Assembly (NCBI GenBank): GCA_009731375.1
Contig: BJOX01000182.1
Span: forward strand, 731,130-788,592
Length of the DNA: 57,463 nt
Source of the DNA: Paulinella micropora
Lineage: Eukaryota > Cercozoa > Imbricatea > Euglyphida
Direction of reading: 5' to 3'
The notes below the pieces were generated by a model. That model was not told where the DNA came from and ran no database searches. It worked only from the letters and a program-made list of their open reading frames with translations. Every line of letters starts with the position of its first letter. The first letter of the stretch is position 1. Below, piece after piece: positions 43,776 through 56,040 of the stretch. The position numbers were made by a program, and so were the translations under genes.

Positions 43776-44243
43776 GTGAGGCATTTAGTCTCGCCAGTTA
43801 CATTTAAACTTTCCACGAGGTTTTGTGCCATTTATCACTCTGTTTTTAACACCGAAGAAAGGAAGAACACAGCTTATGACAACGATAACCGTCCCGCCGT
43901 TAAGGTTACCAATTTTTACACTACTCTAGACGGCGCCCGCCAGCAAGATTTCAACATTGACTGTGCAACTGAAGAAGACTATATGTACCTGAAGCCAAAG
44001 ATTGAGGGTTCTGCCTTGTTGAATAACGATGTGTATAAATACAACTGGTTCTGGGTTGGTACTTGGGATAATACCCGCCCGCTATGGAACAAGGATCAAA
44101 ATGAAATCAGTGGTTTAAGCCTTGATACTGAGCGACGATGGGAGTTTATTGCGACCACTGCGATTGCTGCCTACAACCATTACACTGTGGCAATCACTCA
44201 GCGGGAGGTTCAGGTTAAGTCAAATATAATTTCCATTTCATGA
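43776..44243 (+). pseudogene. Capsid-like C-terminal fragment of element 2
   Basis: Coding character begins near 43845, so the open frame upstream of that is probably element 1 sequence. The protein part has strands and aromatic residues (KVTNFYTTLDGARQQDFNID, YKYNWFWVGTWDN, YNHYTVAITQREVQV), in the style of the C-terminal jelly roll of polinton-like capsid proteins. The N-terminal three quarters are absent. Assignment is by style only. Confidence 0.45.
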
Positions 44244-44308
44244 ACAATTCAGCCAAAAAAAAAATTTAAAAAAAATTAGATTTATTTTTTTGTTTATATA
44301 AACAAACA

Positions 44309-45547
44309 ATGAAAACTCACCAGAGAAACTTAATCGCAGAAAATCCTGACGGCGAATTTATAAATGTCAAAGTCGGATATGATGGTGATATTGAAACAAA
44401 TCATTCTGAAACCGCTTTTGGTGAAGCAGTAGTAGGTCAATTAACACCAGTATTACAAGAAATTTTCCCATATACCATTAATACAAGGATATGACAAAAA
44501 CAGAAACAAAATCATCTGTGTCATTTTTGAATAATATGGCTGAATTACAAACTCAAGCGAATGCAACTGCGGATGCTAGATTGGTAAGTAAAAGGAGAAT
44601 AAAATATAGAACTGGAACAGGTGTCCTCGCCCGCTTTACTGCTCTATGGACAACGGATGATACAAAAGATTAGTATTCATGCATTGGAATAGGAAATGAA
44701 CTCGTTGATGGATTTTATTTCTACAAAAATAGAGCAAGAATGAATATTGCACATATTAAAGGAGGTGTCGCAGATTATATTGACCAAGAAGACTGGGGAG
44801 ACCCGTGCGATGGAACTTCGGCTATGCCAGACTTGGACTGGAGTAAAGGAAATGTATTTGAAATTCAATTTCAGTATTTTGGGTTTGGTGCTATTAAGTT
44901 TTATATTGAAAATCCCATAACAGGACTATTTCAATTAGTTCATATGATTAAGTATGCGAATGCTAATACTGGTGTAAGTCTGCGAAATACGACATGACCC
45001 TTTACAGCAGTAATGAAAAACGATGCAGGGACTGGAATACAAACTCTTAAAACAGCAAGTGCAAATTTATTCATTGAGGGGTCAAATACTATTAACACCA
45101 GCATAACAAACGAAGTGGAAGGAAGTAAAGCATCAAACACCACTGAAAGTCCTATTATTAGTAAGAAACAAAGCGGTATTTAATGCGGGCGGTGCTAATT
45201 TGACAAATTATTCAAATGTTTATCCATCTTTGATAAGTATTACAAATGAAGATACTAAGTCGAATGTTGTCAGAATGGTATTAAATGGAACACTAACTGG
45301 ATCAGGTTTTGCAGATGTTGATTCTAAGTATTCAATTGTAGATACTGACACAAAGGCGAGTGCTATCGCAAACGGAACAACAATTTTTAAACTATATGTA
45401 AATAGTGCTTCAACTCAACAAATCAATCTTAGAAGTTATGATATACACCTATCGCCAAGTGATGTATTAACTTTTACACAGAAGTCTGTCTCTGCTGGTG
45501 GAGGAGGAAATGTCAATATTATCGCTAACTTCGTAGAAGACCAGTGA
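44309..45547 (+). pseudogene. Fibre-like or spike-like virion protein, broken
   Basis: ATG 44309 (MKTHQRNLIAENPDGEF). One product of about 412 codons can be traced across a frameshift near 44485, TAG at 44671-44673, TGA at 44995-44997 and a frameshift near 45175. The pattern (RTGTGVLARFTALWTT, CIGIGN, GNVFEIQFQYFGFGAIKFYI, then GLFQLVHMIKYANAN) matches a type of beta-rich fibre or decoration protein seen in tailed phages and large eukaryotic viruses. It follows an A/T-rich leader (44255-44305). Confidence 0.6.
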
Positions 45548-45740
45548 TATTTACAAATCCGCACTTTCGCCTTCGGCTTTCGTGCGGTTTGTAAACATCG
45601 TTTAAAAGTAAATAATAAAAAAAATAATAAGCGGAAAGCGATGTTTGTGGAAGGGGCTATGCCCCTTTCCAAACCCGCGGGGGTATGGTAGGGGTTTCAC
45701 CCCCTCCAAACACGCGAGAGTGCGAAGCACGGAAGCGTGG
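45548..45740. terminator. Hairpin-rich intergenic region between convergent genes
   Basis: Three inverted repeats follow each other: CCGCAC...GTGCGG (about 45558-45590, loop rich in TTCG), GGAAGGGGC/GCCCCTTTCC (45650-45671) and GGGG.TTTC.CCCC (about 45690-45703). They lie between the plus-strand fibre gene and the minus-strand gene and extend into the latter's 3' end. They may act as terminators for both strands. Confidence 0.45.
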
Positions 45741-46246
45741 GTTTTCAAATAACAGAGATATTTTTTTACCGCATCTTTGTTGTTAAAATAAGGTTGTTGA
45801 ATTAAATATTCAAAGTATGGTTTATCAATCTTAGCGACATCTTCAATTTTCATTTTTTTATACTTAGCATATTGAAGAAAAATATCGGTTTCGTGCGGTG
45901 CTATCTCTTCACCTTCACAAGTGGCTTCGCCACATTGTGTCGCTTCGCTCACATTTGCTTTACCGCCTACGGCGGTAGCATCCGCCGTAATTTCAGTGAT
46001 ACCTGTCTCTTTTAAATCAGTCTCCTTAAAAGGTGTGCTTGGTTCTTCGTCCAACACGTTTTCTAACGGAATAGCTACTTTCACATTGTCGTCATAATGT
46101 TGATTTTGTTTGAAATCAACATTTGGCTTGTTCATAGAAAGATACAATGGTTTAGTCCATTTAATTGTTGGCTTTTTGACATCGCCATCAAGGTTCCATT
46201 TTTCAATTTCATTTAAGTAGTCCTGTTTGGTGCTCAGGTCAGTCAT
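45602..46246 (-). CDS. Unknown protein with KYKKMKIEDV module
   Basis: Start at 46246 (MTDLSTKQDYLNEIEKW). An acidic, low-complexity middle is followed by a C-terminal module KYKKMKIEDVAKIDKPYFEY and QQPYF, shared with the next gene (KYRGKKIQDVAVIDKPYLEW, RQPWF). The module resembles the short GKYKGK..xxV..D..YL-W pattern of DUF3820-like proteins. After KKYL the frame runs on into the hairpin region, so the last 50 codons are doubtful. Confidence 0.5.
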   Translation of the reverse strand: MTDLSTKQDYLNEIEKWNLDGDVKKPTIKWTKPLYLSMNKPNVDFKQNQHYDDNVKVAIPLENVLDEEPSTPFKETDLKETGITEITADATAVGGKANVSEATQCGEATCEGEEIAPHETDIFLQYAKYKKMKIEDVAKIDKPYFEYLIQQPYFNNKDAVKKYLCYLKTHASVLRTLACLEGVKPLPYPRGFGKGHSPFHKHRFPLIIFFIIYF

Positions 46247-46293
46247 CTTATATATACAAAGATTAAAAAAAAAATTCTTTTAGCAAAATATCA

Positions 46294-46581
46294 TTACAAA
46301 TATTTTTTTACTTTACTTTTAATGTCTGTAAATTTCTCAAACCACGGCTGACGGATAACCCATTCCAAATATGGCTTATCAATAACCGCTACATCTTGAA
46401 TTTTCTTCCCGCGATATTTACCAAATGGAAAAGTATCCTTTTGTTTTGATGAATTACTATTCTCAATTTCCTTTATTTGGTCTTGAATTACCTTTTGAAT
46501 ATCTTTCAATGTGAAGGTTTCATTTTTTGTTTCAATTGAAAGTTTTTCAAACTTCTCGCATAGTCTGGTGAGGGTGGTCAT
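46294..46581 (-). CDS. Small DUF3820-like protein
   Basis: 95 aa from ATG 46581. An N-terminal coiled coil (LCEKFEKLSIETK...QDQIKEIENS) precedes FPFGKYRGKKIQDVAVIDKP, a recognisable DUF3820-type core, and the end KSKVKKYL. It is paralogous to the C-terminal part of the neighbour. Role unknown; in other viruses this module accompanies DNA-processing proteins. Confidence 0.55.
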   Translation of the reverse strand: MTTLTRLCEKFEKLSIETKNETFTLKDIQKVIQDQIKEIENSNSSKQKDTFPFGKYRGKKIQDVAVIDKPYLEWVIRQPWFEKFTDIKSKVKKYL

Positions 46582-46646
46582 TGGTCTATATAGACTGGTA
46601 AAAAGATTTTATTGAAAAAAAATTAATTACCTTTTTACTTTTGCCT

Positions 46647-46856
46647 TTAAAATCCGTAAGGCAGTGTAGAGATATGGTTCTCTTTAATCGGCTGTATTAC
46701 TCTTTTTGTGTTAGTAAATGAGAATATCTTTTTCAAATATTCGGAGGTAATCGTTTTGTCTTTTTTGTTCCTCGTAATTTTGCTGTGGTTGTGTATTGCT
46801 ACATTTCCATTCTCAGCCACATTCTTTGCTATGTGCTTTTCTCTTTCTGTCTCCAA
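46647..46856 (-). CDS. Small Lys/Asn-rich unknown protein (69 aa)
   Basis: Start METEREKHIAKNVAENGN; basic and Asn-rich. It ends 46647 and begins 9 bp beyond the polymerase stop. It might be a small separate gene or only the downstream remainder of the polymerase frame. Not recognised. Confidence 0.35.
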   Translation of the reverse strand: METEREKHIAKNVAENGNVAIHNHSKITRNKKDKTITSEYLKKIFSFTNTKRVIQPIKENHISTLPYGF

Positions 46857-46864
46857 TAATGCTT

Positions 46865-49695
46865 CTAATTCCTCATATGCTTTTTTGATAGTTCTTCGTC
46901 CTTTATTCCAAGACCATTACTTATCACACTAAACATATTTACCAAGTTCAGTTTCCTGCAAGTGTCGTAGTTCATAGAAAAGCCTTTCAGTTTCATTTTT
47001 GTTGTGCCGTCGTTTAGTATGTAGCCGTAGGACTTAGGCCCCGAGCCCACAAATGTAGTTATCTTTCTGCTTACTTTTGTCTTTTTGTCTATTAGTTCGT
47101 CTGTCCATTGTCCTAATAAGTCACCAGTCGGTATTGTTGTCTGTCCTTGTTTTTCATCCACTGAATATATTATGCTGTCTGTGTCGTGATATAATACCCT
47201 GTCTCCCAATCTATCCATCATATTATACAATCTCATTTGTGCGTGTGCTGTTGTGAATAAAGCCACACATATGTTTGTGTTGTAAGGGTCTGACACTTTT
47301 TCGGGGTGTAGATTGTAGGATAGTTCAAGGCATTCTTTATTTATCATATTGATTGAGATTTCGTTTATGTCTTTGTCATTTAGTATTTTGTATAATTCTG
47401 CCTCACTCCTGACGATTGTCGTCTGTGTCTTGTTGCTTTGTTGTCCAAACTTTCCCCACAGAGAATTCAGACATAACTTTGCGACTGCCCTCCTTCCTTC
47501 ATTCTTTTCTATTTTGCTTTTGTCCAACTTAATACCCATCTTTTCCTCATAGTCCTTTATGTAATTTTCTTTTTGTTCCTCCGTTTCTACATTTGACGGG
47601 TAGCCACTTGCCTCTTGCTTTTCTTGTAGAAAGTTTTTTATGTAGTCTTTGACTAGGGTTGTTGTTTGTTGTTCCCAGTGCCACACCTCATAAACTTTAA
47701 TGATATTATAACCTTTTTCCATTGCTTTATAAATGAGTGGTGTTGCCCAAGTGCCTGTGAGTGCCCTCTCTGTGTCCTCGTGCTGACATTTGTCCTGTAA
47801 GTTTTCCTTTCCACACTTATTACATAAACAATACATCATCTTTCTTCTATCTTGACAGGGTAGGACAGGGTGAATTAGTCCCCTAGGCGGTAGCATTTTA
47901 ACTTTGGCTAATCCAAATGCTGTCTTTTGCTTTATCATTTGTAATGCCTTGTCTGCCTTAATTACCTTATGATGTCCGAGAGGGTAGGGGTCATAAAACA
48001 TAACAGACGGATAGAGGGAGCATATGTCTATGTATTTGGCGTATTGTTGTTCATTCATTGCCCTCCAATATAAAGATAAAGCATTTGTCCTTCCCCCAAA
48101 CATCGCGTGTCGTGGGTTAATTGTCTCTTGCTCCATTAATGTCTCTTCTATGTTCCTTGTGAATTCCTGCCTTACTCTTATTCTGTTCCACTTACAACCC
48201 CATATTGTTATTAAATTATTCACTTCCTCGTGTTGCTTTATTAAAGTTTCCCGTCGTTTTATTTCCTTGTATAATTGTCCAAATGTCTTATTAACAGATT
48301 GCTCTTTATTCATTTGATTGCCGTTATAACACTCAGGACACCCGTGCCAGTAGCACCCGTGAAACTCATATGCCGTTTTTGTCTTCGGGTCATATCCGGC
48401 TAAGTATGCCTTACCTGCGCCTTTTAAATATATCAATTACAAAACTCGTCTATGCTTCTGTGTATGATGGGTTTGCTGTCTGTGAAATACTGACTTTCTG
48501 AATGGTTAATGATATGTGTGCCTGTCTCCTGAGTTGCCTCAAAATCAAAGAATACATATTTATCAGATGGCTTATGTATTTCTTTTTGTTTCATATTACA
48601 CCTATGCTCAAAGGGTTGTAAGATTTTACAATTTTTACATTTGACCGCACTTATGTTCGCCTGTGTATGTCTTAGAGCAGTTAAGGCATTTCTTTTTTGT
48701 TTCACAAGTGCTTGTGCTGTGATTGGTGAAGCATTCATCATTTGGAAATTTACGATTACATTTTTCGCATTGTTTCCATTTTGTTATGTTGTTATACCCC
48801 TTACATCCATCCGTAAGGCATATATTACATTTTGCCACACAGGAATGATTATGCTCATAACCTTTCATACACTGCTCACAGAAGTTTCGTTTTGATAAGA
48901 AGGCCTTCATGCTCACTATGGTGTCGTGATGGTTTTTGGTTTTGAGTATGTATATGTGTTTGTATGGTTGTTCCTTTTCATTGAATTCAGTTTCATATAA
49001 TATCTTGTCTGGAAATTCAACAATTGCTATGTTGTATTTTATATGACTGGCAAACACATCTACCTCAGGAAGACCACATAAATCTTTTATGACACCGGCC
49101 TCCTCGTGTAATGTATTTGCCAGTTCGTCCTGTATCCTGCGACCCTTCCTTATTTGTTCGTATTTGTTGTGTTTCTCTATCTTGGCTGTTGCCACAACGA
49201 TAGCCCTTGCCAGACATATGTTGTCGTCGTTGTTATTTGTATCACTCCTTTCTTTTTGTAAATGTCCTCCTTTCAATCTAGCCCCTCCCTCTGGCATCCT
49301 TACTCCCATAAAATTGAAATCAATTGATTCCATTTTTGCCCCTTCCTCATCCATCCACACTTCGTCGTTTGATTGTAAAATCTTTGTAAGTCTTTCTAAT
49401 ATGTCTTGTAAGTCAAAGTCTTTTACTTTTACGAGTTCATTTTTTACTGTCGGGCATTACATACTGCTCAGGGTTTGGTAGTGCCCCTCTTGGTGTTGTT
49501 ATGTCTTTGTTTTCTGTCGGGCATTACATACTGCTCAGGGTTTGGTAGTGCCCCTCTTGGTGTTGTTATGTCGTAAAACCTCTTGCCGTTTGGTTTTTTT
49601 ACATAGAGTTTGTTTTGCCGTATTTGGAATTGTATGCCCTGTTCTGTGAGCTTGTCAAGGCTCCAAGTTTGCCCACCGTAGTCTATGCTTGACAT
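46865..49695 (-). pseudogene. Protein-primed family B DNA polymerase, defective
   Basis: Start at 49695 (MSSIDYGGQTWSLD). In order: an N-terminal region with several CxxC zinc knuckles (CEQC, CNIC, CEKC, CLNC), the ExoI motif FFDFEATQETG, a HGCYWHGCPEC segment, polymerase motif A DICSLYPSVM, motif B LCLNSLWGKFG and motif C YHDTDSI. This is the polinton and virophage type of polymerase. Defects: a 67-bp tandem duplication near 49447-49575 that shifts the frame, a frameshift near 48640, and a break at about 48433 where roughly the whole ExoII/ExoIII region is missing. The polymerase core itself (about 520 codons) is intact. Confidence 0.85.
49447..49575 (-). repeat. 67-bp tandem duplication in the polymerase gene
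   Basis: A 58-bp unit starting CTGTCGGGCATTACATACTG occurs at 49447 and again at 49514. The period of 67 bp is not a multiple of three, so the polymerase frame is broken here. Confidence 0.9.
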
Positions 49696-49883
49696 TGTTA
49701 TATCAGGGTTTTGATTTTTCACAAATAAAATAAATATATCTATATAGACATATATATTTTATCTATATACCTATATATATTATATCCTTAACATAAAATT
49801 TATATAATTTTTCATAGTGCGATATTTAGTCCTTCAACGAGCCTCTGGAGCTGTTTCATCCTTGCGATTTCAACCTTCTCTTT

Positions 49884-50048
49884 TTACCTTTTCTCCTTTG
49901 CTTTCTTCAATATAACATCCTTGTTCTTGTAGTAGTAATCCTTAGCCCTCTGCTGTGCTTTCTCTTTGTTTTTTATATTATAACTTCTCATCCGTTCTGA
50001 GTTCCTTTGCCGGATTTCTTCGTCTGTAAATACTTTGGTTCTACCCAT
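49884..50048 (-). CDS. Small basic coiled-coil protein (54 aa)
   Basis: Start MGRTKVFTDEEIRQRNSERM at 50048; stop TAA at 49884-49886. The same frame continues after the stop (KEKVEIARMKQLQRL) to 49812, so the stop may be a lesion. Lys/Arg-rich and helical. It lies at the right end of element 2, upstream of the polymerase gene on the same strand. Possibly DNA-binding; not recognised. Confidence 0.45.
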   Translation of the reverse strand: MGRTKVFTDEEIRQRNSERMRSYNIKNKEKAQQRAKDYYYKNKDVILKKAKEKR

Positions 50049-50060
50049 CGTATATTATTT

Positions 50061-50706
50061 ATATATGTAATATATAATTTTTCATTTCTTTAAATAATAT
50101 TTATTCTTTTATTTACCAACTTTCAATACAGAGCACATTTTTGTTTTGGAAAAAGATAAGGGGGCTCAGGACACCACGAAAGAATAAGAAAAGGGGGGAT
50201 AAGGACGCTTAGTATTAATAGTTTGTGAAAAAGTGTGACTTTCTAGTTTTGCTAGTTCTGTTGATTAATAGGAGAGCAAAATATGGTAAAGTGAGTTAAA
50301 TTTATGTATATGAATATAAAGATAACTATCCTATAGTAGTACCTATAGTAGTCAGAGCGCTAGCCTGCTAAAAACTAGATTTCTAGTGCTCAGAAACAAA
50401 TAATAAAGAAAGAAGGAAGGGAGCAAAAGAGTGTGCACTATAGTCGAACAACAGCAAGCGAGGGAGAGGAGGAAAGTCAGTGAGAGGTGCAGACTAGAAC
50501 CTTCTGTGAACTAGACCTAGAGAAAGAAGAGGAAGAGAGAAGCGAGATGAAGAGAGGAGAGACTCGCTGTGACCATGAGAAAACAGGTCGAGCAACAGGT
50601 TGGATGCTCGCTTGATACTGTAATCATAGTATGGTGTTAGCAGACGCTGGAGGCCGCGGCCGGATGAGAGAGCTGTCTAGAAAACCTTCGGAGCCAGGAC
50701 TAGTTT

Positions 50707-50744
<38 letters not shown>

Positions 50745-50804
50745 GAGTTTAATTTTGAAATTTAAACAAAATGATTAAAATGCAAGATGTGTGTGGCTGC
50801 GGCC

Positions 50805-50839
<35 letters not shown>

Positions 50840-51077
50840 TTGTTGTGTTCAATTTAATTAAAGTAACTAAATCAATGGCATGATGGTGCATGGCTAACGC
50901 CTTTGAGTGCCATGTAAATCATACCCAGCCGACTCGGGACGCCAGAGCATGCTCCTAGAGCTCAGAAACAAGAAATAAAGAAAAAGGAAAAAAGAGCAAA
51001 AGAGCATGCACTATAGTAGAACAACAACAAAAGAGGTTGTTGTTGTTGTTGTTGTTGTTGTTGTCGTCGTCGTCGTC

Positions 51078-51122
<45 letters not shown>

Positions 51123-51194
51123 CAATTTAATTAGTAATCAATTACTAGTTGGAGTGTGGCTGTCGACCAAATATAAAGTTCTTGTTGTTGTTGC

Positions 51195-51231
<37 letters not shown>

Positions 51232-51696
51232 ATTCAATTTGTTAATAATAAAATTTAAACAAAATGATCATAAGTTCAAGATGATGTGTGGCTACGGCCT
51301 TCACTTGCCACTTTCATCCCCGGCAGACGGGACGCCAGAGCCTTTTAAAACCTATAGATCTCTAGTGCTCACAAACAAATAATAAAAAAAGAAGGAAGGG
51401 AGCAAAAGAGTGTGCCCTATAGTCGAACAAAAGCAAGAGAGGGAGAGGAGAAAAGTCAGTGAGAGATGCAGACTAGAACCTTCTGAACTAGCCTACCTAG
51501 AGGAAGAAGAGGAAGAGAGAAGGGAGATGAAGTTGTTGTTGTTGTTGTTGTTGTTGTTGTCGCTCAGTTTAATTAATAATCAATAACTAGTTGGAGTGTG
51601 GCTGTCGACCAAAAAATAGATATAATACAATGCCACTCACATCCCCGGCCGTCGTCGTCGTCGTCGTCGTTGTAGTAGTAGTATTAGTAGTAGTGG

Positions 51697-51727
<31 letters not shown>

Positions 51728-51752
51728 TCGTAGCAGCAGCAGTAGCAGTAGC

Positions 51753-51801
<49 letters not shown>

Positions 51802-52700
51802 TTTACATATATTTTTGTTACTTGAACATATTGCTGACCTAAGAGCCGTCCAAGAGCCACGGACAACAATAATGATTCTAATAAGATCATCCTATTGGAA
51901 ATTCTCTTTCTTAACTTTGTTATGAAATATGAATTTCGGGGGTTGCGTTATTCCATATAATTATTACTTCAGCTTTAGTCAAGTAGTACTATTTTATCTT
52001 TATTCAGACGGAACTAACTAATTTCCTATTTATCCCTTTTACTTTTTCTATTAGTTCTGAACTCTAGCATCATCAGAAAAATACACTTTTTCAGTGATAT
52101 GGCTACTTCTGGATAATCTGGACCAAGACGCCTATACCCCGTAGTTATATTTTCACTTCTCTTTCCATCTGTACATATCCATCTAAGGGCGATGACTAAT
52201 ACAGACAGCTGAGTCTCTATATCTGAACTTTTACTGTGTTAAGAATGTGACCGGTCCGGCAGACAAATGCAGGGCTTCACCTCCAAGAACCCACTACCGG
52301 TAACCTCTGAACAAACAGTAAATCAATTTACGCAAGTCCTGTTTTACTTGCGACTCGTAGAGCTGAGTGGGAAAGTTTTGGGAAGCAGAAGGGATAAAAT
52401 AGAGAGATATCAAGAGATGCAAAAATAGAAAGCATGAAGTGTAAAAAAAAAAATACCTGCTTAAAGTTTAGGATACCGGTAACACTTTTATAGTTAAGGT
52501 CAGGCCTGGCGTAGTATTTCGCTGAGGCAATACGCACAGGACCAAAGCTATTCACCGTGAACCAGAACCTGGCCCCGGACAGTTCCTATCACTAGTCACT
52601 TGCCAGTAGTAGTGTCATAACTGCGCGGTGACTTAGTTTTGCTGTGTCTGATGAGTGACTAGGGGCCGGTCACAGGGGGGGGGGGGGGGGGGGGGAAAGA
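50061..52700. other. Non-coding region with TTG repeats and a repeated A/G-rich block
   Basis: No gene is supported. TTG microsatellites lie near 50706, 50807, 51036, 51180 and 51533, and GTA/AGC repeats near 51670-51800. A block from about 50390 to 50575 (AGAAGGAAGGGAGCAAAAGA, then AAGTCAGTGAGAG) returns at 51355-51535. Short frames here are repeat translations or random. Confidence 0.75.
50390..51535. repeat. Dispersed repeat family E, two direct copies
   Basis: Copies at about 50390-50575 and 51355-51535 share ATAATAAA(G)AAAGAAGGAAG, CTATAGTCGAACAA, GACTAGAACCTTCTG and GAAGAGGAAGAGAGAAG in the same order. Partial similarity continues at about 50960-51030. Confidence 0.75.
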
Positions 52701-52795
52701 TNNNNNNNNNNNNNNNNNNNNNNNNNNNNNNNNNNNNNNNNNNNNNNNNNNNNNNNNNNNNNNNNNNNNNNNNNNNNNNNNNNNNNNNNNGGGGT

Positions 52796-52835
<40 letters not shown>
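52674..52835. other. Poly-G tracts around a gap
   Basis: G runs of about 17 and 40 bases flank an N run (52702-52790). Poly-G/C also occurs at 11526-11552 and 19689-19713. They probably stalled sequencing. Confidence 0.9.
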
Positions 52836-54927
<2,092 letters not shown>

Positions 54928-55040
54928 CTCACATATCCCTCTAGGGGTTGGAACTCGTCCTCATGGCCGTACATGGGGTGGTTTTCGAAGATGGTGAGAC
55001 AATTCATGCACAGCACGCGCACGGGATCCGGGGGCGCTTC
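54928..55040 (-). CDS. Exon of an unidentified minus-strand gene
   Basis: On the minus strand, TTGTCAAG precedes an open stretch of 37 codons plus two bases: [20 protein letters not shown], then [17 protein letters not shown], and a donor (GTCGTC). The CMNC motif may bind metal. Partial copies of its first bases lie upstream (55167-55628). No adjoining exon was found, so the gene is unknown. Confidence 0.55.
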
Positions 55041-55106
55041 CTTGACAACATAGATAGATTAGTTAGATAGATTCATTACATAGATTGATGAGATAGATTA
55101 ATAGAT

Positions 55107-55154
<48 letters not shown>

Positions 55155-55166
55155 GAGATAGATAGA

Positions 55167-55628
55167 TTGACGCACAGCACTCGCACGGGATCCGGGGGAG
55201 CCTCCTACGCAACATAGATATATTGATCAGATAGACTAATTAGATAGATTGATTAGAGAGATTGATAAGATGGATTGATTAGGTAGATTGATTAGATAGA
55301 TTGATAGATTCATGCACAGCACAAGCGCGGGATCCGGGGTGAGCCTCCTAGAGGAAAAAATAGACAGATTCATGCACAGCATACCTCCTACATAACGTAG
55401 ATAGATTGATTAGATAGATCAATTAGATAGATTGATTGGATAGATTGATTGGATGGATTGATTGGATGGATTGATTGGATAGATTGATTGGATAGATTGA
55501 TTGGATAGATTGATTAGATAGATTGATTAGATAGATTGATTAGATAGATTGATTAGATAGATTGATTAGATAAATTGACTTGATAGATTCATGCACAGCA
55601 CACGCACGGGATCTGGGGGCGCCTACTA
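55167..55628 (-). repeat. Ladder of four truncated copies of the 54928-55040 exon
   Basis: Copies at about 55588-55628, 55370-55392, 55310-55350 and 55167-55200 each hold an AG acceptor on the minus strand, then a version of GA(G/A)GCxCCCCCGGATCCCG and CTGTGCATGAAT, before dissolving into GATT or GATA repeats. None has a donor. Confidence 0.8.
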
Positions 55629-55629
55629 G

Positions 55630-56039
<410 letters not shown>

Positions 56040-56040
<1 letters not shown>

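Larger units (their letters stand above)
21500..43830. mobile_element. Viral element 1: integrated double-jelly-roll DNA virus
   Basis: The gene content is viral: major capsid protein, A32-type ATPase, VLTF3-like and A1L-like late factors, PCNA-like clamp, ribonucleotide reductase and tyrosine recombinase. Genes are tightly spaced, GC-rich and intron-free, unlike the flanking host gene. Short A/T-rich palindromes lie between them. Known families that fit are polinton-like viruses and small relatives of nucleocytoplasmic large DNA viruses. Boundaries are estimates from composition and gene content; no terminal repeats were recognised. Confidence 0.9.
43830..50060. mobile_element. Viral element 2: decayed polinton-like remnant
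   Basis: Composition drops sharply to AT-rich near 43.83 kb and stays so until about 50.1 kb. Contents: a capsid-like fragment, a fibre-like gene, small paralogues and a protein-primed family B DNA polymerase. Packaging ATPase, integrase and protease genes are missing, and several genes are broken. It is therefore an incomplete, inactive copy. I saw no terminal inverted repeats. Confidence 0.75.

Noticed and set aside
21111-43830. Terminal inverted repeats of element 1
   Set aside because: I compared the flanks by eye and found no matching inverted ends; a computed self-alignment would be needed to exclude short ones.
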